DNA of 64,000 nucleotides from Mycobacterium genavense ATCC 51234 (GCF_000526915.1 NZ_JAGZ01000012.1:59154-123153); one strand, 5' to 3'; positions 9,922 to 18,584 are shown, counted from the stretch's first letter. Notes: generated by a model from the sequence alone, not told the origin. Program-made: numbers and translations.

Positions 9922-10424
9922 CTCGACGTCTCGGGGATGACCGTCGACTTGCGCTGGCAGCCGTTGCGTTCGTTCCACATCCGATAGACCGCGACCGCGG
10001 CGTCGTGCGGCTGGTATCGCATCGGCAAGTGCCGCTGGTCCCAGCTCTTCGAGAACTCGTAATAAAACGTTGAGACTTCGAAGTATTTGCGGTCGTCGAG
10101 GTAGTACTGCTCATAGGACTCGCGGGTGATCAAGAAGATCACTTCCTTCGGTGAGCAGTAGTACAGCGAGCCCAGGCACATCGGGCACGGGTGGGCCAGC
10201 ACATAGATGGTGGCGTCGACCAGATGCTCGGTGCCCAGCTTCATACACGCGTCGCGGATCGCGAGGATCTCGGCGTGAGCGGTCGGATCGTTGGTCTGTG
10301 CGACCTTGTTGGCGCTCTCGGCGAGGACTTCGCCGTCTTGGACTATCACCGTGGCGACCGGGCGGCCGCCCTCGGCGACGTTCTGGCGGGCCAGGTCGAT
10401 GGTGCGTTGGGCGAAATCGGTCAC
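9918..10424 (-). CDS. Nucleoside (cytidine/guanine-type) deaminase
   Basis: Zinc-dependent deaminase of the CMP/dCMP family acting on a free base, nucleoside or related amine. The 168-residue protein carries the zinc and catalytic motif HAE at residues 50-52 and the second zinc motif PCPMC at 79-83. It is the Rv0828c position; the kmtR (Rv0827c) gene expected from M. tuberculosis between DUF2236 and this gene is absent here. Substrate cannot be read from sequence. The long C-terminal part (DDRKYFEVSTFYYEFSK) is like guanine-deaminase-type relatives. Confidence 0.88.
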   Translation of the reverse strand: MTDFAQRTIDLARQNVAEGGRPVATVIVQDGEVLAESANKVAQTNDPTAHAEILAIRDACMKLGTEHLVDATIYVLAHPCPMCLGSLYYCSPKEVIFLITRESYEQYYLDDRKYFEVSTFYYEFSKSWDQRHLPMRYQPHDAAVAVYRMWNERNGCQRKSTVIPETSS

Positions 10425-10545
10425 GGGTCCTCCGGCGCACGGGCATCAGATAGTTGGGAGGGTAGTCCCGGCAGGTTCGTCCACCGGCGCTGTGGTAATA
10501 ACTAGCCTATCTATGTTTATTGCGAATTCGGGTTAGGGGAGCAGC

Positions 10546-11445
10546 ATGGCGCGCGCCGAAAGTGATCGCTGGGACCTCGCGACGAGCGTCGGGGCCACGG
10601 CAACCATCGTCGCCGCCCAGCGCGCGCTGTCCAACGACGAGAAGTTGATCGACGACCCGTACGCCGCGTCGTTGGTGCGGGCGGTCGGAATAGATGTGTA
10701 CGTCCGATTGGTCAACGGGGAGATCCCCGTCGGCGGAAACGCCGACTTCGACCCGCGGCGGATGGCCGAGGCCATGGCCTGTCGCACCAGGTTCTACGAC
10801 GAGTTCTTCCTTGCGGCCGCGCGCGGCGGCGTCGCTTAGGCGGTGATCCTCGCCTCGGGTCTGGATGCGCGTGCCTACCGCTTGCCGTGGCCGGCGGGCA
10901 CCGTGGTCTACGAGGTCGACGTGCCCGCCGTGATCGAGTTCAAGACAGCGACCCTGGGCGAGCTCGGCGCCGCGCCGACCGCGGAGCGGCGCACGGTCGC
11001 GATCGATCTGCGCGACGACTGGGCCACCGCGCTGCAAGCCGCCGGATTCGACCCGAAGGTTCCGTCGGCCTGGAGCGCCGAGGGCTTGCTGGTGTATCTG
11101 CCGGACGAGGCGCAGGACGCGTTGTTCGACAACATCACCGAGCTCAGCGCCCAGGGCAGCCGGCTGGCCTTCGAATTCGTGCCCGACACAGCCATTTTCG
11201 CGGACCCGCGCTGGCGCGCTCACCACGACCGGATGGGTGAACTCGGCTTCGAGGTCGACTTCAACGATCTCGTCTACCACGGCCACCGCAGCCACCTCGT
11301 CGACCACGTCAAACAGCGGGGATGGGACGTGACCACCCGAACGGTCAAGGAGCTGCACGCGGCCAATGGCTTTCACTATCCCGACGACGAGGTCGCGCAG
11401 GCTTTCGCCGATGTGACCTATGCCAGCGCGGTGCTCACCCGGTAG
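10546..11445 (+). pseudogene. SAM-dependent methyltransferase (TIGR00027 type), in-frame amber
   Basis: Member of the large mycobacterial class I methyltransferase family (Rv0830 position). A good ribosome site (GGGGAGCAGC) precedes ATG 10546. Typical motifs are SVGATATIVAAQRA near residue 15, CRTRFYDEFF near 80, the SAM-binding segment VILASGLDARAYRLPW, and the post-motif AEGLLVYLPDEAQD. A single TAG at 10837-10839 splits the frame right before the SAM motif; the expected codon is CAG (glutamine), one base away. Both halves share the frame, and read-through would give about 299 residues. It is either a nonsense mutation or a sequence error. Confidence 0.85.
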
Positions 11446-11448
11446 GCC

Positions 11449-12255
11449 TCAGCCGACCAGGTCATCCTTGAGGCGGCTGGTGAGCATTTCCTGAAACATC
11501 GCGCGGGCCGGCTCGTAGAGATTGTGAAAAGTCGCCCGAACCGCGTCCCGGTTGTACTCGGGGATCGTGGTGGCCGGCGTCCAAAAGCTGTCGATGTCCA
11601 ACTGGAAAAAGGGTCCGGGTTGCGCCGGCAAGGTCCTGCGCAGGTAGTAGTTCGGCTCGAGGGCCTGGCCCAGGCCGGGTCCGTAGCGCACGATCATCGA
11701 TTTGCCGGGGTGCTGCTCGCGGTAGACGGCGGCGCCCAGCCATTCGGTCAGGGTCAGCCCACTCGGAGCGATGCGCTGCGGCCCCAGCAGGGGCTCGGCG
11801 ATCCACTCGGCCCAGTCGATGCGACCGTCGGTGCCCAGCGGGACCCGGATCTCCAGGAGATACCGCAGCCCGATCCGTTCCACCCCGACGATCGAGGACA
11901 CCTGCGCACGGGCGTCGATGACGCGCATCGCGACGTCCGACAACGCGTCGAAGGTGGAGTAGGCGGTGGTCTCGATGACGATCGCCTGGCGCTTGATCGA
12001 GGCGGCCAGCGTGCCGTCGCGGTTGACGTAGCGGGCGAACTGCTCGGCCGCCGGCGCCGGGTTACCCCCCGGGCCCATCGCCCAGGCCACGTCCTGAGCC
12101 TGGCGCTCGATGGGCAGGTCGTCGGTGAGCAGGCTTTTGAGTTCGCGGCTCGACGATTCGGTGAGGGGATCCGTTGCGGGGTGACGGATTTCCATCGTTA
12201 CCAGGGCTGCGGGCGCGTTTTGCCAGGCCGGATCGACACTCACGTCGCGAAGCAT
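11449..12255 (-). CDS. TIGR04255-family protein (Rv0831c-like)
   Basis: Sporadically distributed protein family of unknown function, found in mycobacteria at the Rv0831c position. I choose ATG 12255 (MLRDVSVDPAWQNAP), giving 268 residues; a TTG two codons upstream is possible. It has the family's opening beta-strand and motif (PAALVTMEIRHP), a central RIGLRYLLEIRVP strand, and ends FQEMLTSRLKDDLVG. No signal peptide or membrane segment is seen, so it should be cytoplasmic. It is transcribed convergently with the methyltransferase, with only 3 bases between the genes. No catalytic motif is apparent. Confidence 0.8.
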   Translation of the reverse strand: MLRDVSVDPAWQNAPAALVTMEIRHPATDPLTESSSRELKSLLTDDLPIERQAQDVAWAMGPGGNPAPAAEQFARYVNRDGTLAASIKRQAIVIETTAYSTFDALSDVAMRVIDARAQVSSIVGVERIGLRYLLEIRVPLGTDGRIDWAEWIAEPLLGPQRIAPSGLTLTEWLGAAVYREQHPGKSMIVRYGPGLGQALEPNYYLRRTLPAQPGPFFQLDIDSFWTPATTIPEYNRDAVRATFHNLYEPARAMFQEMLTSRLKDDLVG

Positions 12256-12379
12256 AACCAAGCCACGTAGCGGTCAAACGAAGCCCGTTCCCCGCGTGGA
12301 CGGCTGGGCTGTCATCTGCCCCACAAAGCGGTGGTGGGCCATATCCTTAACGCGCCAACGGTGCCGGAAGGGGTGTCGG

Positions 12380-12565
12380 ATGCTCGGGAATCGGTTAGCC
12401 GCCTTGGTCGCGGCCTTCGCGCTAGTCCTGCCCGCCGCGCCGGCGGTGCCGGATCCTCAACCGCACATCGAGGAGAACGATCGGGAGCGCCGCACCGACG
12501 TCGTCGACCCGCCTCCGCCGCCCAATCCCGACGTCCCGCCCGACCTGGCGCCGCCGCCGCAGTAG
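12380..12565 (+). CDS. Small secreted proline-rich protein
   Basis: A 61-residue predicted protein, not assigned to any family. It begins MLGNRLAALVAAFALVLPAAPA, a classic Sec signal peptide with an AxA-like cleavage site near residue 22. A short charged middle (EENDRERR) is followed by a proline-rich tail (DPPPPPNPDVPPDLAPPPQ). GGAAGGGGTG upstream of the ATG could serve as a ribosome site. It stands alone between the TIGR04255 gene and the tRNA cluster. Short proline-rich exported proteins are common in mycobacteria; function unknown. Confidence 0.6.
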   Translation: MLGNRLAALVAAFALVLPAAPAVPDPQPHIEENDRERRTDVVDPPPPPNPDVPPDLAPPPQ

Positions 12566-12593
12566 CCGGCCGGGCGTAAGAACCACGCTTTGG

Positions 12594-12666
12594 TGCCCCC
12601 ACTAGGACTCGAACCTAGGACCTGCGGATTAAAAGTCCGTAGCTCTACCAACTGAGCTATAGGGGC
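12594..12666 (-). tRNA. lysT: tRNA-Lys(TTT)
   Basis: Cloverleaf on the minus strand: acceptor GCCCCTA pairs with TGGGGGC, the anticodon loop CTTTTAA gives anticodon TTT, and the T-loop GGTTCGAGTCC is normal. Discriminator base is A and CCA is encoded at 12591-12593. It begins a four-tRNA cluster in the same order as the M. tuberculosis Lys-Glu-Asp-Phe cluster, and is the only one on the minus strand. Confidence 0.97.
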
Positions 12667-12777
12667 GGCGAATGTTCAGGATACTTGGGCTTCAAACGCG
12701 GCTCGAACGGCGCTCGTTTGAGGATTAGGCCTGCGGTGACCTATGCTGGCGTGGCTCCCAACGGTAGTTGGACTTTG

Positions 12778-12850
12778 GCCCCCATCGTCTAGTGGCCTAG
12801 GACGCCGCCCTTTCACGGCGGTAGCACGGGTTCGAATCCCGTTGGGGGTA
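12778..12850 (+). tRNA. gluT: tRNA-Glu(TTC)
   Basis: Cloverleaf with anticodon stem CCGCC/GGCGG, loop CTTTCAC giving anticodon TTC, T-arm CGGGTTCGAATCCCG, acceptor GCCCCCA with GGGGGT, discriminator A. CCA is not encoded. It lies 48 bases before the tRNA-Asp gene and is probably co-transcribed with it. Confidence 0.97.
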
Positions 12851-12898
12851 CTCGCGACGGCGGTAACGTCGAAGCGAGCAGTACAAGTAGGAAAGCAA

Positions 12899-12972
12899 GG
12901 CCCTGTGGCGCAGTTGGTTAGCGCGCCGCCCTGTCACGGCGGAGGTCGCGGGTTCGAGCCCCGTCAGGGTCG
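12899..12972 (+). tRNA. aspT: tRNA-Asp(GTC)
   Basis: Cloverleaf with acceptor GGCCCTG pairing CAGGGTC, anticodon loop CTGTCAC giving GTC, T-arm GCGGGTTCGAGCCCCG and discriminator G, the identity base typical for aspartate tRNA. CCA is not encoded. Middle member of the plus-strand Glu-Asp-Phe series. Confidence 0.97.
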
Positions 12973-13007
12973 CCCATAAAGGCGAGGCACGTCATCGGTG
13001 CCTTCCG

Positions 13008-13081
13008 GGCCAGGTAGCTCAGTTGGTATGAGCGTCCGCCTGAAAAGCGGAAGGTCGCCGGTTCGATCCCGGCCCTGGCCA
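13008..13081 (+). tRNA. pheU: tRNA-Phe(GAA)
   Basis: Cloverleaf with acceptor GGCCAGG pairing CCTGGCC, anticodon loop CTGAAAA giving GAA, T-arm GCCGGTTCGATCCCGGC, discriminator A. CCA is encoded at 13082-13084. It is separated from tRNA-Asp by 35 bases and ends the cluster. Confidence 0.97.
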
Positions 13082-13190
13082 CCATCGATTGGTTCGCGGC
13101 GCGTTTTTCCCGCACCCGGCGAGCTCCGTTCGACGCAATTAGGTTATGAGGCGTCGTTGGCAAACTTCGCGCTGTGACCTAGGAGAGCCC

Positions 13191-14141
13191 GTGGATCCAC
13201 GGATCAGCAGGCGTTCGATGCTCGGCTTGTCGGTCGCGGGCGCCGTGGCCTTGGCGTTGCCCTCTTGCGGCAACCGGGAGCAACCCGAGGATCAAGGCCA
13301 AAATCAGAGCGAAGAGCCGGCCGACCTCGCCTCCTATGGCTACGACCCCGACGCCGCGGAACCCGGTGAGACGGAAAAGCCCAGGCGCCGTGGCGAAGTG
13401 CCGCCGGCCGCATCCGTCCCACAGGAATGGTTGCCCCCGGTCGGCCGGCAGACGATGCCGAACTGCTTCGTGTGGGCCTCGGTGTACGGCCTCGCGACGT
13501 TCTACGCGGCCCGCAAGAGCCGCACCGCGCCAACCAATCCGGAACGGCAGGCCGGACCCGACTACGCCTACATCCGTTACGAAATCGCGAACAAAACCGC
13601 CGAGAACACCTGTCACGGCGGTCAAATCACCAAATGTCTGGATTGGCTTCGAGCCAACGGCGGCACTCCGTCGTTGGCCGCGGCCCCCAACCGCAGGACG
13701 GGAGCCAAAGCAACGTGTCAAGTGGAGTGGTCGGAGTACGGCGCGCAGACAATTCCGCCGGATCCCAGCTTCCGCATCCCGGAGTACAAGTTGACGCGCA
13801 TCACCGGCGCCGACGGTTTGAACAATGTTCGTACCGTCATCGCCTCCGGGGTGCCGATCGCCTTCGGCATGTCGCTTTACACCGACTTTCCGCACTACCG
13901 CGGCGAACCCTCGCCCTATGTCGGGAATGGAAAGTTGAGTCGCGACCGCAACGGCAAAAAAGCCGGCCATGTGATGCTGATCGTGGGCTACGACGACGCA
14001 TACACGAACTCGACCGGGGCGGTGCGGATTCAGAACAGCTGGGGAAGACGTTGGGGCGAAAAGGGATTCGTGTGGATGGCGTACGACACGCTGGAAAAGC
14101 TGGCCCAGGGGCAGGGCGTCTACGTCCCCGATTCGGTCTAG
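13191..14141 (+). CDS. Papain-like (C1) cysteine peptidase, Tat-type lipoprotein
   Basis: Predicted exported peptidase anchored outside the membrane. The GTG at 13191 has AGGAG 6 bases upstream; the 316-residue product starts with a twin-arginine-like signal (SRRSMLGLS, Arg7-Arg8) ending in a lipobox LPSC at Cys26. An acidic linker follows to about residue 75. The papain fold shows the oxyanion Gln87 (GRQTMP), a cysteine in NCFVWAS (Cys92), His260 in AGHVMLIVGYDD and Asn282 in IQNSWGRRWGEKGF, i.e. a complete Q-C-H-N set. The Cys-x-x-Trp-Ala spacing differs from the usual CWAF. No M. tuberculosis counterpart is known to me at this place. Substrate unknown. Confidence 0.8.
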   Translation: MDPRISRRSMLGLSVAGAVALALPSCGNREQPEDQGQNQSEEPADLASYGYDPDAAEPGETEKPRRRGEVPPAASVPQEWLPPVGRQTMPNCFVWASVYGLATFYAARKSRTAPTNPERQAGPDYAYIRYEIANKTAENTCHGGQITKCLDWLRANGGTPSLAAAPNRRTGAKATCQVEWSEYGAQTIPPDPSFRIPEYKLTRITGADGLNNVRTVIASGVPIAFGMSLYTDFPHYRGEPSPYVGNGKLSRDRNGKKAGHVMLIVGYDDAYTNSTGAVRIQNSWGRRWGEKGFVWMAYDTLEKLAQGQGVYVPDSV

Positions 14142-14146
14142 GGATG

Positions 14147-14611
14147 CTACTTCGGCGGGAAGCCACCGGTGGCCACCGGTCCCCAGCGCCGCGGCGTGAT
14201 GCGAATCAGACACTTGCCCTGATCCACCATGGCGCGACGGTAGTCCGCCCAGTCCGGGTGCTCTCCGGAGATCACCCGGAAATAGTCGACGAGCAGCTCC
14301 ACCGCCTCGGGCAGGTCGATCACCTCCGCGTCGCCGTCGACCTGCACGTAGGGTCCGTTGAAATCATCGGAGAGAACGACCACGCTCGCCGACGGGGTGC
14401 GGCGGATGTTCACACTCTTGGCGCGCTGCGGGTAGCTCGCGATCACGATGCGGCCCTGTTCGTCGACGCCGCCGGTGACCGGTGAACTGTGCAACGACCC
14501 GTCCGACCGGAAGGTGGTCAGCAGCATCTTGTGTCTGGGCCGGATGAATTCGAGAAGTTCGGGAAGACCGACCACGTCCGCGGTCGCCGCTTTCGGAGCC
14601 ATGAAACCCAT
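14147..14611 (-). CDS. PPOX-class F420-dependent oxidoreductase
   Basis: Split-beta-barrel flavin/deazaflavin protein of the pyridoxamine-phosphate-oxidase class; actinobacterial members commonly use F420. The 154-residue protein has the family opening (ELLEFIRPRHKMLLTTFRSDGSLHSSPV), the VTGGVDEQGRIVIAS strand pair, the TPSASVVVLSDD strand and a C-terminal RITPRRWGPVATGG. Start could be ATG 14611 or ATG 14602; neither has a good ribosome site. Convergent with the C1 peptidase, 5 bases apart. Substrate unknown. Confidence 0.85.
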   Translation of the reverse strand: MGFMAPKAATADVVGLPELLEFIRPRHKMLLTTFRSDGSLHSSPVTGGVDEQGRIVIASYPQRAKSVNIRRTPSASVVVLSDDFNGPYVQVDGDAEVIDLPEAVELLVDYFRVISGEHPDWADYRRAMVDQGKCLIRITPRRWGPVATGGFPPK

Positions 14612-14666
14612 CGTAGCGGCCGTCGACGTGGTCGCTCAGATACGTTGTAGCGCAACGTATCCGCGG

Positions 14667-15164
14667 CTAAATGGGTGTGACGATTTCCGAGGTGTAGAAG
14701 TCGATCGGTGTCTGCGAGTGCGGCGACGGGCGGTCAACGAAAACCCAGACGCCGGTGGAGTTCGCAGAAATCGGGCCTTCCAGCGTTGCCGTGCCCGCGC
14801 CGCTACCGTCGGTGTCGATTCCGCCGGCGGTGACCCCGACATCCGCGGCGCCGCATCCGGCAGACGTCCGGGGCGACTGGATCAGCCTGACGTTGTAGTG
14901 CGCTCCGGGCTCGGCGGCGATCAGTTGCACCTGTGCGACGACCCTGTTAGATCCGGTCCGGCCGATGACGGCCTGGCCGCTGCCCTTGCCCATCGTCGGC
15001 ACGTTGACCGCCCAGGTGAAGTCGCACGCCCGAAACTTCGGTGTCAGCGGCACCAGGGACCCACCGGAATTGGCATCGGCGGCGGCCACACCCGTTGCGA
15101 CGCAGAACAACGTGGTCCCAAGCATATCGGCGGCGACCAACGACATTGCGGGGATTCTTCGCAT
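14667..15164 (-). CDS. Exported protein of unknown function
   Basis: A 165-residue protein I do not recognise. It begins with a signal peptide (MRRIPAMSLVAADML, hydrophobic core TTLFCVATGVAA, cleavage likely after VAAADA near residue 31). The mature part has two cysteines (RACDFTW and SAGCGAAD) that could form a disulfide, and the beta-rich strand pattern of a small secreted domain (VVAQVQLIAAEPGAHYNVRL, GVWVFVDRPSP). It stands alone between the PPOX gene and a non-coding stretch. Confidence 0.65.
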   Translation of the reverse strand: MRRIPAMSLVAADMLGTTLFCVATGVAAADANSGGSLVPLTPKFRACDFTWAVNVPTMGKGSGQAVIGRTGSNRVVAQVQLIAAEPGAHYNVRLIQSPRTSAGCGAADVGVTAGGIDTDGSGAGTATLEGPISANSTGVWVFVDRPSPHSQTPIDFYTSEIVTPI

Positions 15165-15603
15165 GGTTTCCTGACCGCCATTCCTGCCACATAGTGCGCT
15201 GCGAACCTATCAAAGCTAGTGAACGAACCCGGCTATAAATGGGCGGACCGTTAGGCAAATCACATGCCGCCCAATGTGAAATCCAGCTCACACATCATTG
15301 AGCGGCGCAGTCACCGCGAATCCGGGGTCGTCGCATTTAGTCATCGGCGACAACGCCTTTCATTTGCCGGTAGTAAATGACGTTCCCACCCGCCGCCCCA
15401 ATTGTCTTCGGGTATTTCGTGAATCAGCGTCCAGACGTGAAAGGCTCGAGGGCCCTGCGTTTGATACCCAGCGCGCCATTGCTCCTTCGGGCCGGCGGCC
15501 GCGGGCTATCCGATCGGCTACCCCGGGACGATAAGTGATCCAACCGTTGTCGTCGCCGAGGGTGCATGCTCTAATCACTGGCCGGTCACGCAAAGGAACA
15601 GCC
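15165..15603. other. Intergenic stretch
   Basis: About 440 bases without a convincing gene, between two divergently oriented genes. Part is relatively AT-rich (around 15210-15240 and 15355-15425), fitting promoters for both sides. AAAGGAAC just before 15604 is the ribosome site of the FAD oxidase. No clear repeat or RNA structure was seen. Confidence 0.5.
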
Positions 15604-16976
15604 ATGTCGACACGCCCTTCGACCACTTCAGCGGCGGCGCTCGCCGACGAGCTCCGTCGGCGCCTCCCCGGCGGGCGGGTGCTGACCGGCACGGCCTATG
15701 GCCAGAGCCGCCGAATCTGGAACGGCGCCATCGATCACGCGCCGGCGGTGATCGTGCGTTCGCAGACGCGGGCCGAGGTACAGACCGCCGTCCGCGCGGC
15801 GCGGCAGCACGGCGTGCCGTTGTCGGTGCGTGGCGGCGGCCACGACTGGGCGGGTCGGGCGCTGCGGGAGGGCGGTCTGGTGATCAATCTGACCGCGATG
15901 GCGCACGTCATCGTCGACCCGGACAGCCGCGTCGCGACCGTGCAGGGCGGTGTTACCGCGGGCGGCGTGAGCGGCGCGGCGTGAGCGGTGCGGCGCACCC
16001 ACACGGACTGACCGCCGTGACCGGAACCGTTGGCGCAGTGGGCATGACGGGGTTGACGCTGGGTGGCGGTTATCGGCCGTTGCTGGGCCGCTACGGCCTG
16101 GCGCTGGACAATCTGCTCGGCGCCGAGGTGGTGCTTGCCGACGGCCGCGCGGTCACCGCCACGCAGCAGGAGGAACCCGAGCTGTATTGGGCGTTGCGCG
16201 GCGGCGGCAATTTCGGGGTGGTCACATCGCTGAGTCTGCGACTGCACCCGGTCCCGGAGGTAGTTGCGGGGCTCATCGTATACCCGTGGTCGGACGCCGT
16301 CCGGGTGTGGACACAGCTGGACGGCATCCTCGCCGCCGCACCGGACGAGCTCACCGTGCAAACCGGAATCCTGCCCGGGCCCGACGGAAATCCCACCGTG
16401 TTTGTGTCGCCGGTCTGGTGTGGTGATTCGTCGGACGGCGAGCGTGTCATCGAGCCGCTGCAGTCCCTGAGCACCCCGCTGACGGTGGGCGTGGCGCCGA
16501 CCAGTTACGTGGACCTGCTACGCCAGTTCGACTCGTATGTCGTCGAGGGACGCCACTACGCGGCGCGGACTCGCAACGTCGGGCACTTCACACCGGAAGT
16601 CATCGCCGTGCTGTTCGGGGCGGGCTGGCGTCAAACATCAAGGTATTCAAGCATTATCGTGCACCACTTCCACGGCGCCGCGACGCGGGTTCCGCTCTCG
16701 AGTACCGCGTTCGGCCTGCGCTCGCCGCACCGCATGATCGAGATCGTGGCGACCTGGGAACCCGACGACGACCCGGCCGCACACGTCGATTGGGCGGACC
16801 GCGTCGATACCGAATTGGCTCCGCACGCCCTGCCCGGTGGCTACCCCAACATGCTCGGCCCGGACGCGCCCGAGCAGATCGCGCATGCATATGGCAGCAA
16901 CGCGGCGCGCCTGGCTGCGGCAAAGCAGCAGTTCGACCCCGACGGCGTGTTTTCGGCCATTGCCTTACCGGCCTGA
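15604..16976 (+). pseudogene. FAD-linked oxidase (berberine-bridge type), broken by 14-bp duplication
   Basis: Flavoprotein oxidase of the PCMH/VAO type that covalently or tightly binds FAD and oxidises sugars, alcohols or alkaloid-like substrates. The first frame carries PAVIVRSQTRAEVQ and the FAD motif VRGGGHDWAGRAL with LVINLTAM; the second carries TGTVGAVGMTGLTLGGGY, LLGAEVVLADGR, ALRGGGNFGVVTSL and the C-terminal BBE segment RLAAAKQQFDPDGVFS. The frames join exactly if one copy of a 14-base tandem duplication (15964-15991) is removed, restoring about 452 residues. Ribosome site AAAGGAAC precedes the ATG. Confidence 0.85.
15964..15991. repeat. 14-bp tandem duplication inside the FAD oxidase gene
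   Basis: GGCGTGAGCGGCGC (15964-15977) is followed directly by GGCGTGAGCGGTGC (15978-15991), 13 of 14 bases identical. Fourteen is not a multiple of three, so the reading frame is lost here; deleting either copy restores AGGVSGAAHPHG. Confidence 0.9.
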
Positions 16977-17003
16977 TCGACCACCAGCGGCAACAATGGC
17001 TGG

Positions 17004-17705
17004 ATGCGTGGTGCGCGCCCGGTTCGCTTGCTGGCGGTCGCCGTCGCGCTGGTCGCGGTATCCCAAGCCGCCACCGCGCGGGCGGGCCGCGACGTGCCGC
17101 CCGTCAGCGACGCGGCCCGCGCGGCCGGTTTCGTCGACGTGCGCACCGTCGTCCCCGACGCGATCGTCGACCTGCACTATGCGACCACGAACAACTTCAC
17201 CCACACCCAGCTGTATCCGGCCGACGCCCGCTGCCTGGTGCACCAGTCGATGTCTCAAGGGCTCGCGACTGCCGCGTCGGCGCTTCGCCCGCAGGGGCAT
17301 CTGCTGGTGTTCTGGGATTGCTACCGCCCGCACGACGTTCAGGTCCAGATGTTCAAGGTGGTCCCCAACCCGGCCTGGGTGGCGCGACCGGGCCCGTATG
17401 CGACCAGCCACGAATCGGGGTGTTCGGTGGACGTGACATTCACCAGTGTGGAGCCGCAGTGCCCGCCGCAACGTCGCGCCGGCGGGCTGTGCCTGGCCGA
17501 CATGGGCACCGACTTCGACGATTTCACCCCGCGCGCAACGGCATTCGCGACGCAGGGGGTCAGTGCCGAGGCTCAGGCGAATCGGGCGCGGCTGCGCTAC
17601 GCGATGAAATACGGCGGGCTGTCCCCCTGCTCCGGTGAGTGGTGGCATTTCGACGGGCCCGGCGCCGGCGTGCACCTCCCGACTCCCAACGTCCCGGTCG
17701 ACTAG
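17004..17705 (+). CDS. VanX-type D-alanyl-D-alanine dipeptidase (LpqR-like)
   Basis: M15D-family zinc peptidase expected to cleave D-Ala-D-Ala or related dipeptides outside the cell membrane. The 233-residue protein begins with a Sec signal peptide (LLAVAVALVAVSQAATARA). Zinc ligands are seen at His136 (TSHESGCSVD), Asp143 and His215, with catalytic Glu212 in GEWWHF; the core WDCYRP matches VanX. It occupies the Rv0838 (lpqR) position, but no lipobox cysteine is present, so here it is probably secreted rather than lipid-anchored. Six cysteines in the mature part could form disulfides. Confidence 0.85.
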   Translation: MRGARPVRLLAVAVALVAVSQAATARAGRDVPPVSDAARAAGFVDVRTVVPDAIVDLHYATTNNFTHTQLYPADARCLVHQSMSQGLATAASALRPQGHLLVFWDCYRPHDVQVQMFKVVPNPAWVARPGPYATSHESGCSVDVTFTSVEPQCPPQRRAGGLCLADMGTDFDDFTPRATAFATQGVSAEAQANRARLRYAMKYGGLSPCSGEWWHFDGPGAGVHLPTPNVPVD

Positions 17706-17727
17706 CTATCTCATATAGTGAGACAGC
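17705..17727. promoter_or_regulatory. Inverted repeat, possible operator upstream of methyltransferase
   Basis: GCTATCTCA-TATAG-TGAGACAGC: 9-base arms with one mismatch, in an AT-rich stretch between the dipeptidase stop and the methyltransferase start. It could be an operator for the downstream gene; which protein binds is unknown. A transcription terminator is unlikely since no T-run follows. Confidence 0.4.
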
Positions 17728-17767
17728 AGTTTCATAATATGATAACGTGTCGGTAGGATTATGGGCC

Positions 17768-18580
17768 ATGAACGACGACCGCCGGGCCAGCTACATGCAC
17801 GGCCATCACGAGTCGGTGCTGCGCAGTCACCAGCGGCGCACCGCGCAGGACTCCGCGGGCTACCTGTTGCCTTACCTGAAGCCGGGGCTGTCGCTTCTCG
17901 ACGTGGGCTGCGGTCCCGGGACGATCACCGCGGACCTCGCGGACATCGTGGCACCCGGGCCCGTCACGGCCATCGATCAATCCGCCGACGTCCTCGACGT
18001 GGCCCGCGGCGAGGCCGAGCAGCGCAACCTGTCCAATGTCTCGTTCGCCACCGCGGATGTGGCGCGGCTCGACATGGCAGACGACACATTCGATGTCGTG
18101 CACGCACACCAGGTGCTGCAGCACGTCGGCGATCCGGTACGCGCGCTGGCCGAGATGCGCAGGGTGTGTGTGCCCGGCGGCATCGTGGCGGCGCGCGATG
18201 CCGACTACGCGGGGTTCGTGTGGTTCCCACGCCTTGCGGCACTGGACTTTTGGCGCGATATCTACCAGCAGGCGGCCCGCGCCAACGGCGGTGAGCCCGA
18301 CGCCGGCCGGCGGTTGCTGTCGTGGGCGCTGGAAGCGGGCTTCGACGACGTCACTCCCACCGGAAGCCTGTGGTGCTATGCCACTGCCGAGACCCGCGAA
18401 TGGTGGGGCGGAATGTGGGCCGACCGGATCCTGCACTCCGCCATCGCTCGCGACATTCTGCGATATGGCCTCGCCACCACCGCGCAGCTCGAGGAGATCT
18501 CGCAGGCGTGGCGGGAGTGGGCCGCGGCGAAAGACGGCTGGCTTGCCATACCGCACGGCGAAATTATTTGCCGTGCTTAG
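17768..18580 (+). CDS. Class I SAM-dependent methyltransferase (Rv0839-like)
   Basis: Ubiquinone/menaquinone-methyltransferase-like enzyme of unknown substrate. I use ATG 17768 (MNDDRRASYMHGHHES), 10 bases after GGTAGGA; a GTG at 17747 is possible. The 270-residue protein has SAM motif I LLDVGCGPGTIT near residue 47, motif II acidic loop AIDQSADVLDVAR, and motif IV DTFDVVHAHQVLQHVGDP. The C-terminal half (ETREWWGGMWADRI) matches the Rv0839 type. Only 4 bases separate it from the convergent SDR gene. Intact. Confidence 0.88.
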   Translation: MNDDRRASYMHGHHESVLRSHQRRTAQDSAGYLLPYLKPGLSLLDVGCGPGTITADLADIVAPGPVTAIDQSADVLDVARGEAEQRNLSNVSFATADVARLDMADDTFDVVHAHQVLQHVGDPVRALAEMRRVCVPGGIVAARDADYAGFVWFPRLAALDFWRDIYQQAARANGGEPDAGRRLLSWALEAGFDDVTPTGSLWCYATAETREWWGGMWADRILHSAIARDILRYGLATTAQLEEISQAWREWAAAKDGWLAIPHGEIICRA

Positions 18581-18584
18581 ACAT

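Noticed and set aside
12578..13084. tRNA cluster as integration site of a phage or genomic island
   Set aside because: No integrase, direct repeat of a tRNA 3' end or foreign-composition block next to it; the cluster order is the ancestral one.
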